From Nodosilinea sp. LEGE 07088 (GTDB lineage: Bacteria; Cyanobacteriota; Cyanobacteriia; Phormidesmidales; Phormidesmidaceae), in the NCBI RefSeq assembly GCF_015207395.1, contig NZ_JADEWX010000007.1, positions 1 to 64,000 of the forward strand: DNA of 64,000 bases, given 5' to 3'. The notes under the pieces were generated by a model. That model did not search any database and was not told the DNA's origin. It saw only the letters and a program-made list of their open reading frames with translations. Position numbers and translations under genes: made by a program. Numbering within the stretch: position 1 is the first letter of the stretch; every line of letters begins with the position of its first letter. Of the stretch, positions 1 to 8,914 are shown one piece after another.

Positions 1-203
1 GCGGGAGGGGGCAGACGCATAAACGCTAGAACCATTGGAACTAGCCTGAAACTCTAGCATCTTTAGGCTCCCTTGAGAATGAAATGGCCCTGGATACTAA
101 CTCTAGGCAAGACAGGAGCATGAGAACATTTGTTCACAAAGCTTGCAAGCATACCGCATTGCTCGTAGTATTGGTACTTAATTTTAGTTTCGTGTCCGAA
201 ATC
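1..203. other. Upstream region, no gene seen
   Basis: No coding region, RNA gene or repeat was recognised here. The reading frame of the methyltransferase stays open from an ATG at 84, but those extra 40 residues are hydrophobic and unlike the family, so the region probably holds its promoter and leader. Confidence 0.4.
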
Positions 204-1634
204 ATGACTGACCAATACCTCTCCGTGAAAGAAACCTCTGAAATCCTAAACTGCTCGGAGCAATATGTTCGCCAGTTGCTTCGATATGGTGAAATCAGCG
301 GTGAGAGGATTAGCAGTCGGTGGATTGTAGCATCGGAGTCCGTTCAGGATTACCGCATTAAGGGAGAAGACGTAAGCTTAAGCGTTCCTGATCATGGGCG
401 GCGCTCATTTTGCAAGCCTAAGCTTAAAGCCTTGAGTTTTTTTTCTGGCTGCATGGGGCTAGACTTGGGGCTAGAAAAGGAAGGCATCAAAGTACTATTG
501 GCCTGCGAAATCGATTCAGCTGCCCGAAAAACCATTGAGATAAATCGACCGGATATAGCGCTGATTGGGGATATCAGAGATTATTCAGCAGCAGAAATTC
601 GGGAGAAAGCGGGATTGAGTTTGACCGATGAGATTGATGTAATTGTTGGCGGCCCACCATGTCAAGCCTTTAGCAGTGCAGGAAAGCGACAAGGATTCAA
701 TGATGATAGAGGCAATGTCTTCTTGACATTTATTGATTTAATCATAGAACTTAAGCCTAGGTTTGCAGTAATTGAAAACGTTAGGGGACTATTATCTGCT
801 CCGCTGAAACATCGACCTCATGAAATGAGAGGGAAGGATTTTCCAGCTTTATCCCAGGATGAAAAAAGAGGCGGTGCTTTGCTCTTCATTACGCAAAAGC
901 TGAAAGAGGCAGGATATGGCGTTTCCTTCAATTTATATAATTCTGCTAATTTTGGATCGCCACAAAAACGAGAAAGAGTTGTTATTACTTGTAGCCGTGA
1001 TGGGAAAAAACTTCCCTATCTCACGCCGACCCACTCAGAAAAGAATTTGTATGACCTTCCAGGATGGATAACTTTGCGAGAGGCTTTAGAAACTCTTCCA
1101 AAAAATAGACATCATTTTGTTAAATTCCCTGAAAAACGGCTCAAATATTACAGGCTTCTCAAGCCTGGGCAATATTGGCGGGATTTACCGGAAGAGTTGC
1201 ACGAAGAAGCACTAGGGGCTTCTTATCATGCGGGAGGGGGAAAAACTGGTTTTTACCGAAGGCTAGATTGGGATAAGCCTGCCCCAACTTTAGTAACACA
1301 CCCAGCTATGCCTGCAACCGATCTAGCGCATCCAGAAGAAGATAGACCGCTAAGTATTGAAGAATACAAGCGCATTCAAGAATTTCCAGATGATTGGACT
1401 ATTGCAGGCACTTTGCTTGATCAATATAGACAAGTTGGAAATGCAGTACCATGCTCCCTAGGAAGAGCGATTGCTAGGATGTTGCTGACTCATCTAAAGG
1501 GCGAAGCACCAAACATTTATACAGATTTTCCCTATTCTCGATACCATAGGACTGACGATGCAAGTTGGATAATTGATACTTTGGGTCATCTTGAAGAGCC
1601 TCCGGGAAAGCAGTTATCTCTAACCTTGACTTGA
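204..1634 (+). CDS. DNA (cytosine-5) methyltransferase with N-terminal HTH
   Basis: C5-cytosine methyltransferase of a type II restriction-modification system; it methylates host sites to protect them. Motif I (FFSGCMGLDLGLE), the catalytic PPCQ loop in motif IV (GGPPCQAFSSAGKRQGF), ENV of motif VI, QKRERV of motif VIII and QVGNAVP of motif X are all present in order. I chose the ATG at 204 (MTDQYLSVKE) because it opens directly on an excisionase/MerR-like helix-turn-helix (about residues 5-55: LSVKETSEILNCSEQYVRQL), whereas the longer form from 84 adds an implausible hydrophobic leader. The extra DNA-binding domain is unusual and could serve autoregulation (inference). The 3' end overlaps the convergent endonuclease gene by 15 bp. 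It is AT-richer than the rest of the window, which suggests transfer. Confidence 0.93.
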   Translation: MTDQYLSVKETSEILNCSEQYVRQLLRYGEISGERISSRWIVASESVQDYRIKGEDVSLSVPDHGRRSFCKPKLKALSFFSGCMGLDLGLEKEGIKVLLACEIDSAARKTIEINRPDIALIGDIRDYSAAEIREKAGLSLTDEIDVIVGGPPCQAFSSAGKRQGFNDDRGNVFLTFIDLIIELKPRFAVIENVRGLLSAPLKHRPHEMRGKDFPALSQDEKRGGALLFITQKLKEAGYGVSFNLYNSANFGSPQKRERVVITCSRDGKKLPYLTPTHSEKNLYDLPGWITLREALETLPKNRHHFVKFPEKRLKYYRLLKPGQYWRDLPEELHEEALGASYHAGGGKTGFYRRLDWDKPAPTLVTHPAMPATDLAHPEEDRPLSIEEYKRIQEFPDDWTIAGTLLDQYRQVGNAVPCSLGRAIARMLLTHLKGEAPNIYTDFPYSRYHRTDDASWIIDTLGHLEEPPGKQLSLTLT

Positions 1635-2375
1635 TGAGTCAGATAAGTCTTGCCAAGGATTATTTGCTTCTACAGCTAAGGCATCTGGGTTGCCATGCAA
1701 AACCCGTTGAACAAAAATAACAAAATTTTCTTCAGAGAACCGATCCGTGTTGTATTTTTCGTTGAAGTAAGACCACTGATAGAAGCCTGTTCTGGCATCA
1801 ACTCTATACCATTTTTCAATTGGCTGGTTGATTCTTACTCTAGAGGATGAACTGTTTTCCGAGTTACTGCGGTTTTTAACCTGTAAGAGAGCACCATCAA
1901 TGTTGCAGAAATCTACATGGCGAATTGATTCTCCCCAACAGCAATACCAACCATAATCAGAAAGTTGTTCGGCCAGAAATTCTTCTAGCAATAATCCCTG
2001 AATATTTTCTGCTGACATCGATAGTCTGTGAGCATACTTGATTTGCTCAATATGATTTGCTGTCAGCCCTTTCAATCGGGCATTGATAATCGTACTAACA
2101 ATTGGATCTGCGACTGTTCCTGGTGGCCGTGAGATTCGTCTTGAAATTCTATTTTCATAGCTATTTCTATATTTCTTCAACCAGGTCTTAGCCAACATTT
2201 CCTGTGTATTGGCTTTTAGAGCTGGAGAAAGTCCTGGGTTTCTGTAGCAGGCTACTAAAATTGTTCGATATGATTCAAGGAATAGCTGATCTTGTTCAGA
2301 AAACGCGTCTTGAAAGATTCGCAAAAAGCTTTCTTCCGAATTTGAGGTAATGATGACATCAAAGTTGACAGACAT
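1620..2375 (-). CDS. Probable type II restriction endonuclease, SinI-like
   Basis: Partner of the adjacent methyltransferase, encoded on the opposite strand with overlapping 3' ends. The segment around residues 125-185 resembles what I recall of the SinI endonuclease family (GGWCC cutters): a glutamate-rich helix (LLLEEFLAEQL), then HVDFCNIDGALLQVKNR, which fits a PD-(D/E)xK core with D and QVK, then the run SENSSSSRVR followed by EKWYR. 251 residues is a typical type II size. The family assignment is from memory of these motifs; the restriction role also rests on genomic context. If SinI-like, the predicted target is GGWCC, which would also be the methyltransferase target. Base composition is low-GC like its partner. 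Confidence 0.72.
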   Translation of the reverse strand: MSVNFDVIITSNSEESFLRIFQDAFSEQDQLFLESYRTILVACYRNPGLSPALKANTQEMLAKTWLKKYRNSYENRISRRISRPPGTVADPIVSTIINARLKGLTANHIEQIKYAHRLSMSAENIQGLLLEEFLAEQLSDYGWYCCWGESIRHVDFCNIDGALLQVKNRSNSENSSSSRVRINQPIEKWYRVDARTGFYQWSYFNEKYNTDRFSEENFVIFVQRVLHGNPDALAVEANNPWQDLSDSSSQG

Positions 2376-2389
2376 TTAAATATTTTCCT

Positions 2390-2426
2390 TCTGGACATAC
2401 GAGAACAAGGAACAGAAATGTCCAGA
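2390..2426. promoter_or_regulatory. Inverted repeat upstream of the endonuclease gene
   Basis: TCTGGACA at 2390-2397 and its exact complement TGTCCAGA at 2419-2426 lie 15-51 bp upstream of the endonuclease start. The location suits an operator controlling endonuclease expression, possibly bound by the HTH domain of the methyltransferase. Only the repeat is seen; the function is inferred. Confidence 0.35.
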
Positions 2427-2538
2427 TTGTACGTCACAATAATTGACCTGGATTTGCTCCCCAAAGCTTACGTTGCTGTGCTCTAACAAGCCAGGTATCA
2501 GCTCCTGCCTCCACCGAGACTTGAGGCCATCGAAATGC

Positions 2539-3996
2539 TCATTCAACTACCCGCTCATCCCCCACTTCCCCACAATACAAATACGTCCTCATCAGCCCCC
2601 GCCCTTTGAGATCGATGCAGCCCCGCTCTTCAAAGGAATAGAGGTGCTGGAGGTGCTGATAGGTGGTCTCGCTCACCTGAATGCGATCGACCAGCCCGTG
2701 GGATTCGAGTCGGCTGGCGATGTTGACGGCGTCGCCCCAGAGGTCGTAGCTAAACTTTTTGGTGCCAATCACCCCGGCTACCACCGGGCCTGTGTTGATG
2801 CCAATGCGGAGGCAAAAGGGGTTGCCATCTTGGCGGTGGAAGGTTTTAACCGCTTTCAGCATGGCGATCGCCATGGCCATCACCCGGTTGGCATGGTCGT
2901 TCTGGGGGGTGGGCAGGCCTCCGACCACCATATAGGCATCGCCGATGGTTTTGATTTTCTCCAGGCCCAGACGATCGGCGATCGCATCGAAGGCCGAGAA
3001 AATGTCGTCGAGCATTTGCACCAACTGAGTGGGTGGCACCTCCGCCGCCAGCCCGGTGAAGTCAACGATGTCGGCAAAGAGAATAGTGGCTTCGTCAAAG
3101 CGAGAGGCGATCGCCATGCCGGTCTCTTGGTTGAGGAGTTGTTCGGCAATGCTCACCGGCAGCACGTTGTGCAAGAGCCGTTCGGAGCGGGCGTTGGCCT
3201 CCAGCAGCGCCCGCTCAACCTGTCGGCGCTCATCAATTTCGTGGGATACGCGCTCAAACATCTGGCGAAAGGCCTTGGCCACATCTCCTAATTCGTCGTT
3301 GCGATTGAGGGAAAGGGAGTGGAAATCAGGATCGTTGTCACGGCTGGCGGCTTCCCCAGCAGCCAGCAGGTCATCACGCAGGTAGAGCAGGGGGTTAATT
3401 AACAGCCGCTCTAGCACCAAAATCGTGACCAGGGTTACGAACAGTGAGATCAGCACCACTAGGCCAGCAATGGCGAGGGCGTAGCGCACCATGGCCTGCT
3501 GTACCCCGGTGGCATCGTGGCGCACCGCCAGCACGTACTGTCCCTGAAATTGATTGCTGGGCCAGGCTACGTCATAGCGCGATCGCCCTTCGTTCAGCTG
3601 TCGTCGCATTTCCTCGGCGTCTAGGTTGGTAACGTCGATGTCGGGGGCATCCCCAAACTGACGCAGCAATGTGCCATCGGGTTTGTACAGGGCTGCTCCC
3701 CGCACCACCGAGTCGGGTTTGAGCTGAGCCTGCACCAGAGAAAACACCGTATCGATGTCTTGTCCCCCCATCGCGCTGGCTTTGAGGGCAAACAGCAGCT
3801 CCTCTGAAACCTGCTCCAGATCCCGTAGCTCAACCTGTCGCCGCCGCAGATACGAGGGCACAAAAATAATGCCCTCTATGACCAGCAGGCTAAAAAATAC
3901 CCAGGCTACAATCTGCCGCGACAGGCGCGACGACCCTGGAGGTCGGGTCTTTGACCATCGCAGTAGCCCCACCGACGATTGCAGTAGCCCGGCCAT
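2539..3996 (-). CDS. Membrane-bound class III adenylate cyclase with HAMP
   Basis: Makes cAMP from ATP at the membrane. From the Met chosen here (MAGLLQSSVG): a short cytoplasmic segment, a transmembrane helix (VAWVFFSLLVIEGIIFV), an extracytoplasmic sensor region of about 120 residues, a second helix (YALAIAGLVVLISLFV), a HAMP linker, a short coiled coil and a C-terminal cyclase domain. The cyclase has both metal aspartates (FADIVDFT and TIGDAYM). Lys in EKIKTIGD and Asp in SYDLWGD are the adenine-specifying residues, which argues for adenylate rather than guanylate cyclase. The frame is open upstream to a TTG at 4059; neither start has a convincing ribosome site. The layout matches sensor cyclases of the cyanobacterial Cya type. 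The signal sensed is unknown. Confidence 0.93.
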   Translation of the reverse strand: MAGLLQSSVGLLRWSKTRPPGSSRLSRQIVAWVFFSLLVIEGIIFVPSYLRRRQVELRDLEQVSEELLFALKASAMGGQDIDTVFSLVQAQLKPDSVVRGAALYKPDGTLLRQFGDAPDIDVTNLDAEEMRRQLNEGRSRYDVAWPSNQFQGQYVLAVRHDATGVQQAMVRYALAIAGLVVLISLFVTLVTILVLERLLINPLLYLRDDLLAAGEAASRDNDPDFHSLSLNRNDELGDVAKAFRQMFERVSHEIDERRQVERALLEANARSERLLHNVLPVSIAEQLLNQETGMAIASRFDEATILFADIVDFTGLAAEVPPTQLVQMLDDIFSAFDAIADRLGLEKIKTIGDAYMVVGGLPTPQNDHANRVMAMAIAMLKAVKTFHRQDGNPFCLRIGINTGPVVAGVIGTKKFSYDLWGDAVNIASRLESHGLVDRIQVSETTYQHLQHLYSFEERGCIDLKGRGLMRTYLYCGEVGDERVVE

Positions 3997-4187
3997 AGAC
4001 GTTTCTAGGATTGGACTATACCAATCTAGCCCTGCTAAAAGTCCAAATACGAAAATCAACCGCTCCAGATCAACTCTGCATCCTCAACGGTGTCATTCAG
4101 GACAGAACGAGAAACTGGCTGCGAAAGCCGAGGGGCAACCTAGGCCAAGGCTACAGTCGGCAAAGACATCCTTAAGGAGCCAGGGCT

Positions 4188-5426
4188 ATGTTTACCCGCA
4201 TGCGACGGTGGCTGCGCCGCTTTTTTAGGCAGGCGCGCACCGTCAACAACGAACCCGTCAACCGGGCCAGCTTGGCGGTGATCATTTTGATCAACCTGTT
4301 TATTTTGTTCAACGTGTTTAGCGGCCTTAACGACATTAGCCGCTGGCCCCTCAGCCCTACCCAAGCCTACCCCTGCCACAGCTCCTGGGCCGAATATCGG
4401 AGCCAAACCCAGGGCAACCCCGACGCCGACATTCTGCAGAACAGCATCCGGCTGCCTGACCAGCCTGCGGGGACTTGGCAACGCGACTTTCGCCAAGGGG
4501 CTACTGGCCACTTGGGGCAGGTGTCTCCTCTTTGTCTCGATTATGCGGCCAGAGCTGATGGGCTCAACACCAGCGAAAACCGCGAAATTATCGACAGCCT
4601 CACCCAGAACCAGCGCGCGATCGCCAGCCTGGAGCAAGAAAACCAAACGATTCGCAGCCAGTACGACTCAACCCTGCTAGAGCAGATCGCCGGGCAGCCC
4701 CAAGAGCAATCAATTAACCAGGTCGAGGCCTCCCAGGCGCGGGCCACCCTAGAGCGCAACCAGGCCGAAATCGACCGCCTTCAGCAACAGCAGCAGCAGC
4801 TACAAACCCAGCTTACCCAAACCCCCCCGAGCCAGGAATTTCTGGCGCTGCTCAACGACGACGGTCAGTTTCAGCAGCTAGAGCGCCAGTTCCGACGGGC
4901 TTCGTTTTGGCGCCCTACGGTGCAGATGCTGTTTCAGGGTCTGTTTTTGCTGCCCTTGGTGGTCATGACCTGGGGGGTCTACCGTGTCGCCGAGCGTCGC
5001 GGCTATGGTCTGATCGCCTTGCAGGCCTGGCACCTGCTGGTCATTTTCTGCATTCCTCTGGTGATTAAGCTGTTTGAGGTGTTGCAGTTTGGAGCGCTGT
5101 TTAATGCCCTGTCGCAGCTGGTGCTGGCGCTGTTTGGGGGCCTGCTGTTTCTGATCAACTACCTGTATATTCTGCTGGTGCCCCTGGTGGGCTACGGCAC
5201 GATCAAATTCTTTCAACAGGTGGTGCTCAATCCCCGGCTCCAGGTGGCGGGGCGGGTGCAAAACCAAAAGTGTATTCGCTGTGCCAAAAAGCTGCGCCTT
5301 GGCGATACCCACTGCCCCCACTGCGGCTTTTACCAGGAGGCAGAGTGCGGCCACTGCCATCAGCCCACCTATAAATACTTGCCCTATTGCCGTTACTGCG
5401 GCACGTCCCAAAACCTAGAGCTTTAG
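4188..5426 (+). CDS. Membrane protein with coiled coil and C-terminal zinc ribbons
   Basis: A protein of unknown function, 412 residues. It has an N-terminal basic stretch, a transmembrane helix (LAVIILINLFILFNVF), an extracytoplasmic part rich in Gln/Asn with a predicted coiled coil (about residues 140-210, poly-Gln at QQQQQQLQTQ), several hydrophobic segments (about 245-355), and a cytoplasmic tail with zinc-ribbon CxxC pairs (CIRCAKK, CPHCGF, CGHCHQ, CRYCGT). A clear AAGGAG ribosome site lies 8-9 nt before the ATG. The gene is divergent from the adenylate cyclase, and a small CTAG-bounded element begins 5 bp after its stop. Tail zinc ribbons often mediate protein contact; no specific role can be given. 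Confidence 0.85.
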   Translation: MFTRMRRWLRRFFRQARTVNNEPVNRASLAVIILINLFILFNVFSGLNDISRWPLSPTQAYPCHSSWAEYRSQTQGNPDADILQNSIRLPDQPAGTWQRDFRQGATGHLGQVSPLCLDYAARADGLNTSENREIIDSLTQNQRAIASLEQENQTIRSQYDSTLLEQIAGQPQEQSINQVEASQARATLERNQAEIDRLQQQQQQLQTQLTQTPPSQEFLALLNDDGQFQQLERQFRRASFWRPTVQMLFQGLFLLPLVVMTWGVYRVAERRGYGLIALQAWHLLVIFCIPLVIKLFEVLQFGALFNALSQLVLALFGGLLFLINYLYILLVPLVGYGTIKFFQQVVLNPRLQVAGRVQNQKCIRCAKKLRLGDTHCPHCGFYQEAECGHCHQPTYKYLPYCRYCGTSQNLEL

Positions 5427-5430
5427 CATT

Positions 5431-5537
5431 CTAGAGCATCGGTACAGTATGGCTAAAAACCCGGTTTCTTTGTCACTGCCCTAAGGGCATGACTGGCATT
5501 CTGGCCGAGAAACCGGGTTTCTGTACCGACGTTCTAG
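5431..5537. mobile_element. CTAG-bounded small element, family A copy 1
   Basis: 107 bp starting and ending with CTAG. Inside those are terminal inverted repeats: AGCATCGGTACAG at the left and, read from the other end, AACGTCGGTACAG. A second inverted pair (AAACCCGGTTTC and GAAACCGGGTTT) makes a strong hairpin. A second copy about 90% identical lies at 42496-42601. No coding capacity. I read it as a MITE with a CTAG target duplication. Confidence 0.75.
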
Positions 5538-5730
5538 GTAATGACGCTGTGCCCACCTCAAGGCGCGGCTCACAGGTTGGCTAATAGTCTGCCAAGTCAA
5601 AGATGACAGGTCAGCGGGGTTTGCGGTTTGCGGTTGGCCTTGAACCGTATACCTCACACCTTGAACCCTGACCCCAGGCTACGGCCTCCTGTCAACATCA
5701 GCCTGGTCAGGTACTAGTTTGAAGGGGGCG
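5538..5730. other. Intergenic, possible decayed small element
   Basis: No gene. A GGTACTAG at 5711-5718 resembles the right end of the CTAG-bounded elements, and a hairpin-poor AT/GC mixture precedes it. I could not match the left end, so a decayed copy is only a suggestion. Confidence 0.25.
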
Positions 5731-6345
5731 CTAAATGTTGGCGATCTTGACATGTTCCTGGGCAACAAACCAGGTGCTCTTATTTTGCGGACTAATTTCT
5801 TCACTCAACACAATCAAAAAATCATCGCCCGCTGGCTCTGAAGAGAGCAGATAGTAAATCTGCTTATCGTCTACCTGATACCAGGCAGTTCCATCACCAT
5901 CGGGATCTTTTTGTTGCAAAACAGCTATTTCTTGCCTATCGATCTTGAAACAAGCCCCTGAAGAGTTAGAGACCTCTAACTTGGTCTTAGCGTCCCATCT
6001 TTGACTAAAATCTTCCTGCATTTTTAAAGGGACGGCTGCTTGTATAAAACTCAGCGCATCCTCCTGGTGACTGTTGATCGATTTTGTGCCTTTGTAGGAA
6101 CCCGGCAAATTCTCAAAATGCAAAGGTGACTGCTCGGCATCCTGAGAAGAGTTTGCTTCTGAACGCCACATTTGAGTAAATTTTTTGAGAATGGTTTCGT
6201 CGGACAGATCTGTTTCGATGTGCAACTGCAACCACTTGAGGGCACGCTTTTGAGCATCTTGTCTTTGTGAGCTACTGAAGTTGGCGTGGGACTTAAACGC
6301 ATCCCTCAAGAAGCTAGGAGCAGCAGACTCAGCTGATGTAGCCAT
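5731..6345 (-). CDS. Hypothetical protein
   Basis: 204 residues, soluble, with no signal peptide or membrane segment. The N-terminal half is helical (FLRDAFKSHANFSSSQRQDA, KRALKWLQLHIETDLSD), and the C-terminal half looks beta-rich with alternating hydrophobics (IYYLLSSEPAGDDFLIVLSE). I do not recognise the family. Codon use is AT-richer than the surrounding genes, and it is flanked on one side by a small mobile element and on the other by a long AT-rich gene-free stretch, so recent acquisition is plausible. Confidence 0.7.
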   Translation of the reverse strand: MATSAESAAPSFLRDAFKSHANFSSSQRQDAQKRALKWLQLHIETDLSDETILKKFTQMWRSEANSSQDAEQSPLHFENLPGSYKGTKSINSHQEDALSFIQAAVPLKMQEDFSQRWDAKTKLEVSNSSGACFKIDRQEIAVLQQKDPDGDGTAWYQVDDKQIYYLLSSEPAGDDFLIVLSEEISPQNKSTWFVAQEHVKIANI

Positions 6346-7154
6346 ATTGAAATTCCTTGCAGAGTGCAGTAAACAAGCTCAAAAAACTGGCGACCAGAAC
6401 CATTCGAATCTCGGCAAAGATTTTCGACAGAGGAGTTTCATTGAGGAATGAAACTAAAAATCAAAGGCATTTGATAACTATATATGCAATGCCAATTTAA
6501 AGCTATTTTTTGATTTCAAGCCCCATAATTTTCTTTTGTAGAGTAGTCGGCTGCTGATACAAAAATGATTTTGGCAAGAGTTGATTCTTCCAGGCATTGA
6601 ATATTCTAAAGATGAGCATCGTATTCAAAGATAAGAATTCCAGGCTGGGTTTCTAATGAAAAACTATTGGCTATCTCTATGCAGACCATTTTTTAAAAAG
6701 AAATATACTTTTAGTTGCTATTGCTACTAACTATAACGACAGAAAGTAAGCATTCAAACAATTACTCACTGCAGCCCCTATATTGATCATCACACTGCTG
6801 ATTGAGAAGACAGACTTTTAATGAGTAGAGAGGCGAAATTCGCGAAATTGAACCATCTGGAGGATAGGCTGGGTGTTAGCTCAAGGCACTCAACCTTCTC
6901 CCAGAGGCTATTGGCGAAGTCTCTCCAAAAGAGCAGAACTGTAAACCTTGCATCCCCCTACTCCAGTCATTGCCAATGGTGGGCATAGCTACGCCGCCCT
7001 CTACTAGTCCCCTAAAGCGAGCTTGCCAGACAAAAAATTGGCCCCTGGCTGACGGGCCAGAGACCAAGTGGTAAATCGATTTAGAGTAATGCGTTATGGG
7101 CGGTAAGCGATGGGCCGTATCGGCCAGCACAGAATCCAGTAATGGCCAGCAGCC
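6346..7154. other. 809 bp AT-rich region without a recognisable gene
   Basis: Apart from promoter-like AT runs for the hypothetical gene to the left, nothing is supported. An 84-codon frame on the minus strand (6876-7130) has no family resemblance and no ribosome site. The sequence from about 6360 to 6840 is clearly poorer in GC than the window average. Confidence 0.5.
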
Positions 7155-7763
7155 TTAGGCCTTACGGGAGTAGTACTCAACCACCAAAAGTTCATTGATG
7201 TTGAGGGCCACCCATTCGCGCTCAATGATGCCGTTGACCTTGGCGGTGAGTTTGGCTTTGTCGAGCTCGAGGTGGTTGGGTACGTTGGCCAAACCCGGGA
7301 ACTCCAGGTTGGCCTCGACCAGTTTTTTAGAGGCGTCGCGATCGCGCACGGTAATCACATCGCCGGGACGACACTGGTAGCTCGGAATCGAGACGACGGT
7401 GCCGTTAACGCAGATGTGGCCATGGTTGACAACCTGCCGAGCCGACGGAATCGTCGGCCCAAAGCCGAGCCGAAACACGGTGTTGTCGAGCCGCATTTCT
7501 AGCAGTTGAAGAATGACCAAACCAGTCGAACCGCCAGCCCGACGCGCTTTTTTCACGTAGCGCAACAGCTGCTTTTCGGTGAGGCCGTAGTTAAACCGCA
7601 GCTTTTGCTTCTCTTCAAGCCGGACTGCGTACTCAGACTTTTTCTTGCGGGCTTGGCCGTGCTGCCCAGGGGGATAAGCCTTGCGGGGGGACTTGCGGGA
7701 CAGACCCGGTAGCTCACCCAGACGGCGTACAACCCGTAGGCGAGCGCCTCTATATCGCGCCAT
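7155..7763 (-). CDS. rpsD: 30S ribosomal protein S4
   Basis: Primary 16S rRNA-binding protein that nucleates assembly of the small-subunit body and helps translational fidelity. The start [20 protein letters not shown], the [14 protein letters not shown] segment and the S4 RNA-binding domain (about residues 92-155: [36 protein letters not shown]) are diagnostic. 202 residues is the usual cyanobacterial length. It stands alone as a single gene, as is common in cyanobacteria where rpsD is detached from the main ribosomal operon. Confidence 0.99.
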   Translation of the reverse strand: MARYRGARLRVVRRLGELPGLSRKSPRKAYPPGQHGQARKKKSEYAVRLEEKQKLRFNYGLTEKQLLRYVKKARRAGGSTGLVILQLLEMRLDNTVFRLGFGPTIPSARQVVNHGHICVNGTVVSIPSYQCRPGDVITVRDRDASKKLVEANLEFPGLANVPNHLELDKAKLTAKVNGIIEREWVALNINELLVVEYYSRKA

Positions 7764-7882
7764 AAACGTTTACTCTCCGAACAAATTCCAAGGCGGAAGC
7801 AATTTCCAAAGATTCTAATCTTAGCGCTAATACGTCTTTGGATCAATGCTGGAGCTATAAAGTTTGTCTGCTCGTCCCCGCT

Positions 7883-7992
7883 CTAGGACTCGGCGGCGGC
7901 CATAACTCACCTGGTTGCTAACGCGGAAACCCTTGTGAAACCTAGATTCCCCGTTCTGCCTTCTGGTTCTGCCTTCTACCTTTCAGTACTAG
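7883..7992. mobile_element. CTAG-bounded small element, family C copy 1
   Basis: Diverged 110 bp copy of the element at 39062-39171 and 63563-63673; the core ACGCGGAAACCCTT and CCCGTTCTGCCTTC are shared. It is bounded by CTAG at 7883-7886 and 7989-7992. The right-hand CTAG contains the TAG stop codon of the neighbouring ABC ATPase gene read on the minus strand. Confidence 0.7.
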
Positions 7993-8756
7993 TGTTCACT
8001 CAGGCGACTCAGAAAGGCTTTGAGGCGATCGCTGCTAGGATTTTTAAACACCTCGGCGGGGTCGCCCTCTTCTTCCACGACACCGTCGTTAAAGAACAGC
8101 ACCCGGTTTGAGACCTCGCGGGCAAACTGCATTTCGTGGGTGACCACAATCATGGTCATACCGTCTGTGGCCAGCTGCCGCATCACCCCCAGCACCTCGC
8201 CCACCAGTTCGGGGTCAAGGGCACTGGTGGGCTCGTCAAAGAGAATCGCAACGGGCTTCATGCAGAGGCTGCGAGCAATGGCGACCCGCTGCTTTTGGCC
8301 GCCGGAAAGCTGCTCGGGGTAGGCATCGGCGCGGTTTTCGAGGCCGACCTTGGTGAGGTAGTGGTTGGCCAGTTCGCGGCAATCGCCCTCCGGAAACTTG
8401 AGTACCCGCCGGGGAGCCAGCATTAAGTTCTCCAGCACGGTTAGGTGGGGGAACAGGTTGAAATGCTGAAAGACCATGCTCACCTGGCTGCGTAGGTGGT
8501 AAAGCGCCTGCCGGGGCAGCTTAGTGGCCGATACGTCTTGGCCCATGACTTCTAAATGGCCCTGATTGATCGCCTCTAGGCGATTGAGGCAGCGCAAAAA
8601 CGTGCTCTTGCCGCATCCCGAAGGGCCAATGATCGACGCCACATCGCCCTGGGTAAAGGCGGTGCTCACCCCCTTCAAAACTTCGACTGAACCGTAGCTC
8701 TTGTGGAGGTTGTCGCAGGCGATGACCGGCGTTGCGATTGCAGGGGTGGTGGTCAT
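7989..8756 (-). CDS. bgtA: Polar amino-acid ABC transporter ATPase
   Basis: ATP-hydrolysing subunit of an amino-acid importer, 255 residues from the Met at 8756 ([22 protein letters not shown]). It shows Walker [11 protein letters not shown]-loop VFQHFNLFP, signature LSGGQKQR, Walker [13 protein letters not shown] and the H-loop [11 protein letters not shown], all typical of the GlnQ/HisP class. It is divergent from a gene encoding a fused binding protein and permease, the arrangement of the Bgt (basic amino acid and glutamine) system of cyanobacteria, so the bgtA name follows from family and context; GlnQ is the generic alternative. Upstream in-frame codons to 8831 do not resemble the family. 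Its stop codon lies in the end of a small mobile element. Confidence 0.9.
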   Translation of the reverse strand: MTTTPAIATPVIACDNLHKSYGSVEVLKGVSTAFTQGDVASIIGPSGCGKSTFLRCLNRLEAINQGHLEVMGQDVSATKLPRQALYHLRSQVSMVFQHFNLFPHLTVLENLMLAPRRVLKFPEGDCRELANHYLTKVGLENRADAYPEQLSGGQKQRVAIARSLCMKPVAILFDEPTSALDPELVGEVLGVMRQLATDGMTMIVVTHEMQFAREVSNRVLFFNDGVVEEEGDPAEVFKNPSSDRLKAFLSRLSEH

Positions 8757-8914
8757 AGATAGGGTCAATGCAGGGCATAACCTCTTCAGCGAATCACTGG
8801 CAACCGGAGACATCTGTATCGCAGGAAACATTTTCGCCTAAAGGGAATTGATTATGGTGCAACACATCCCAGCCGCGATCGCGCGGGTGTCGTCTGTATG
8901 TATAGATTTGCCCC

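Noticed and set aside
84-203. N-terminal extension of the methyltransferase
   Set aside because: Hydrophobic leader without similarity to methyltransferases; the ATG at 204 opens directly on the HTH domain.
2443-3291. 282-codon open frame on the plus strand
   Set aside because: Lies opposite the adenylate cyclase coding region, His/Gly-rich translation without any family. It is a shadow of the real gene's codon bias.
5608-5718. Possible further CTAG-bounded element
   Set aside because: Only the right end GGTACTAG is recognisable; the left end and inner sequence do not match families A to E.
6876-7130. 84-codon open frame on the minus strand upstream of rpsD's 3' side
   Set aside because: No ribosome site, no family resemblance, in a gene-free AT-rich region.
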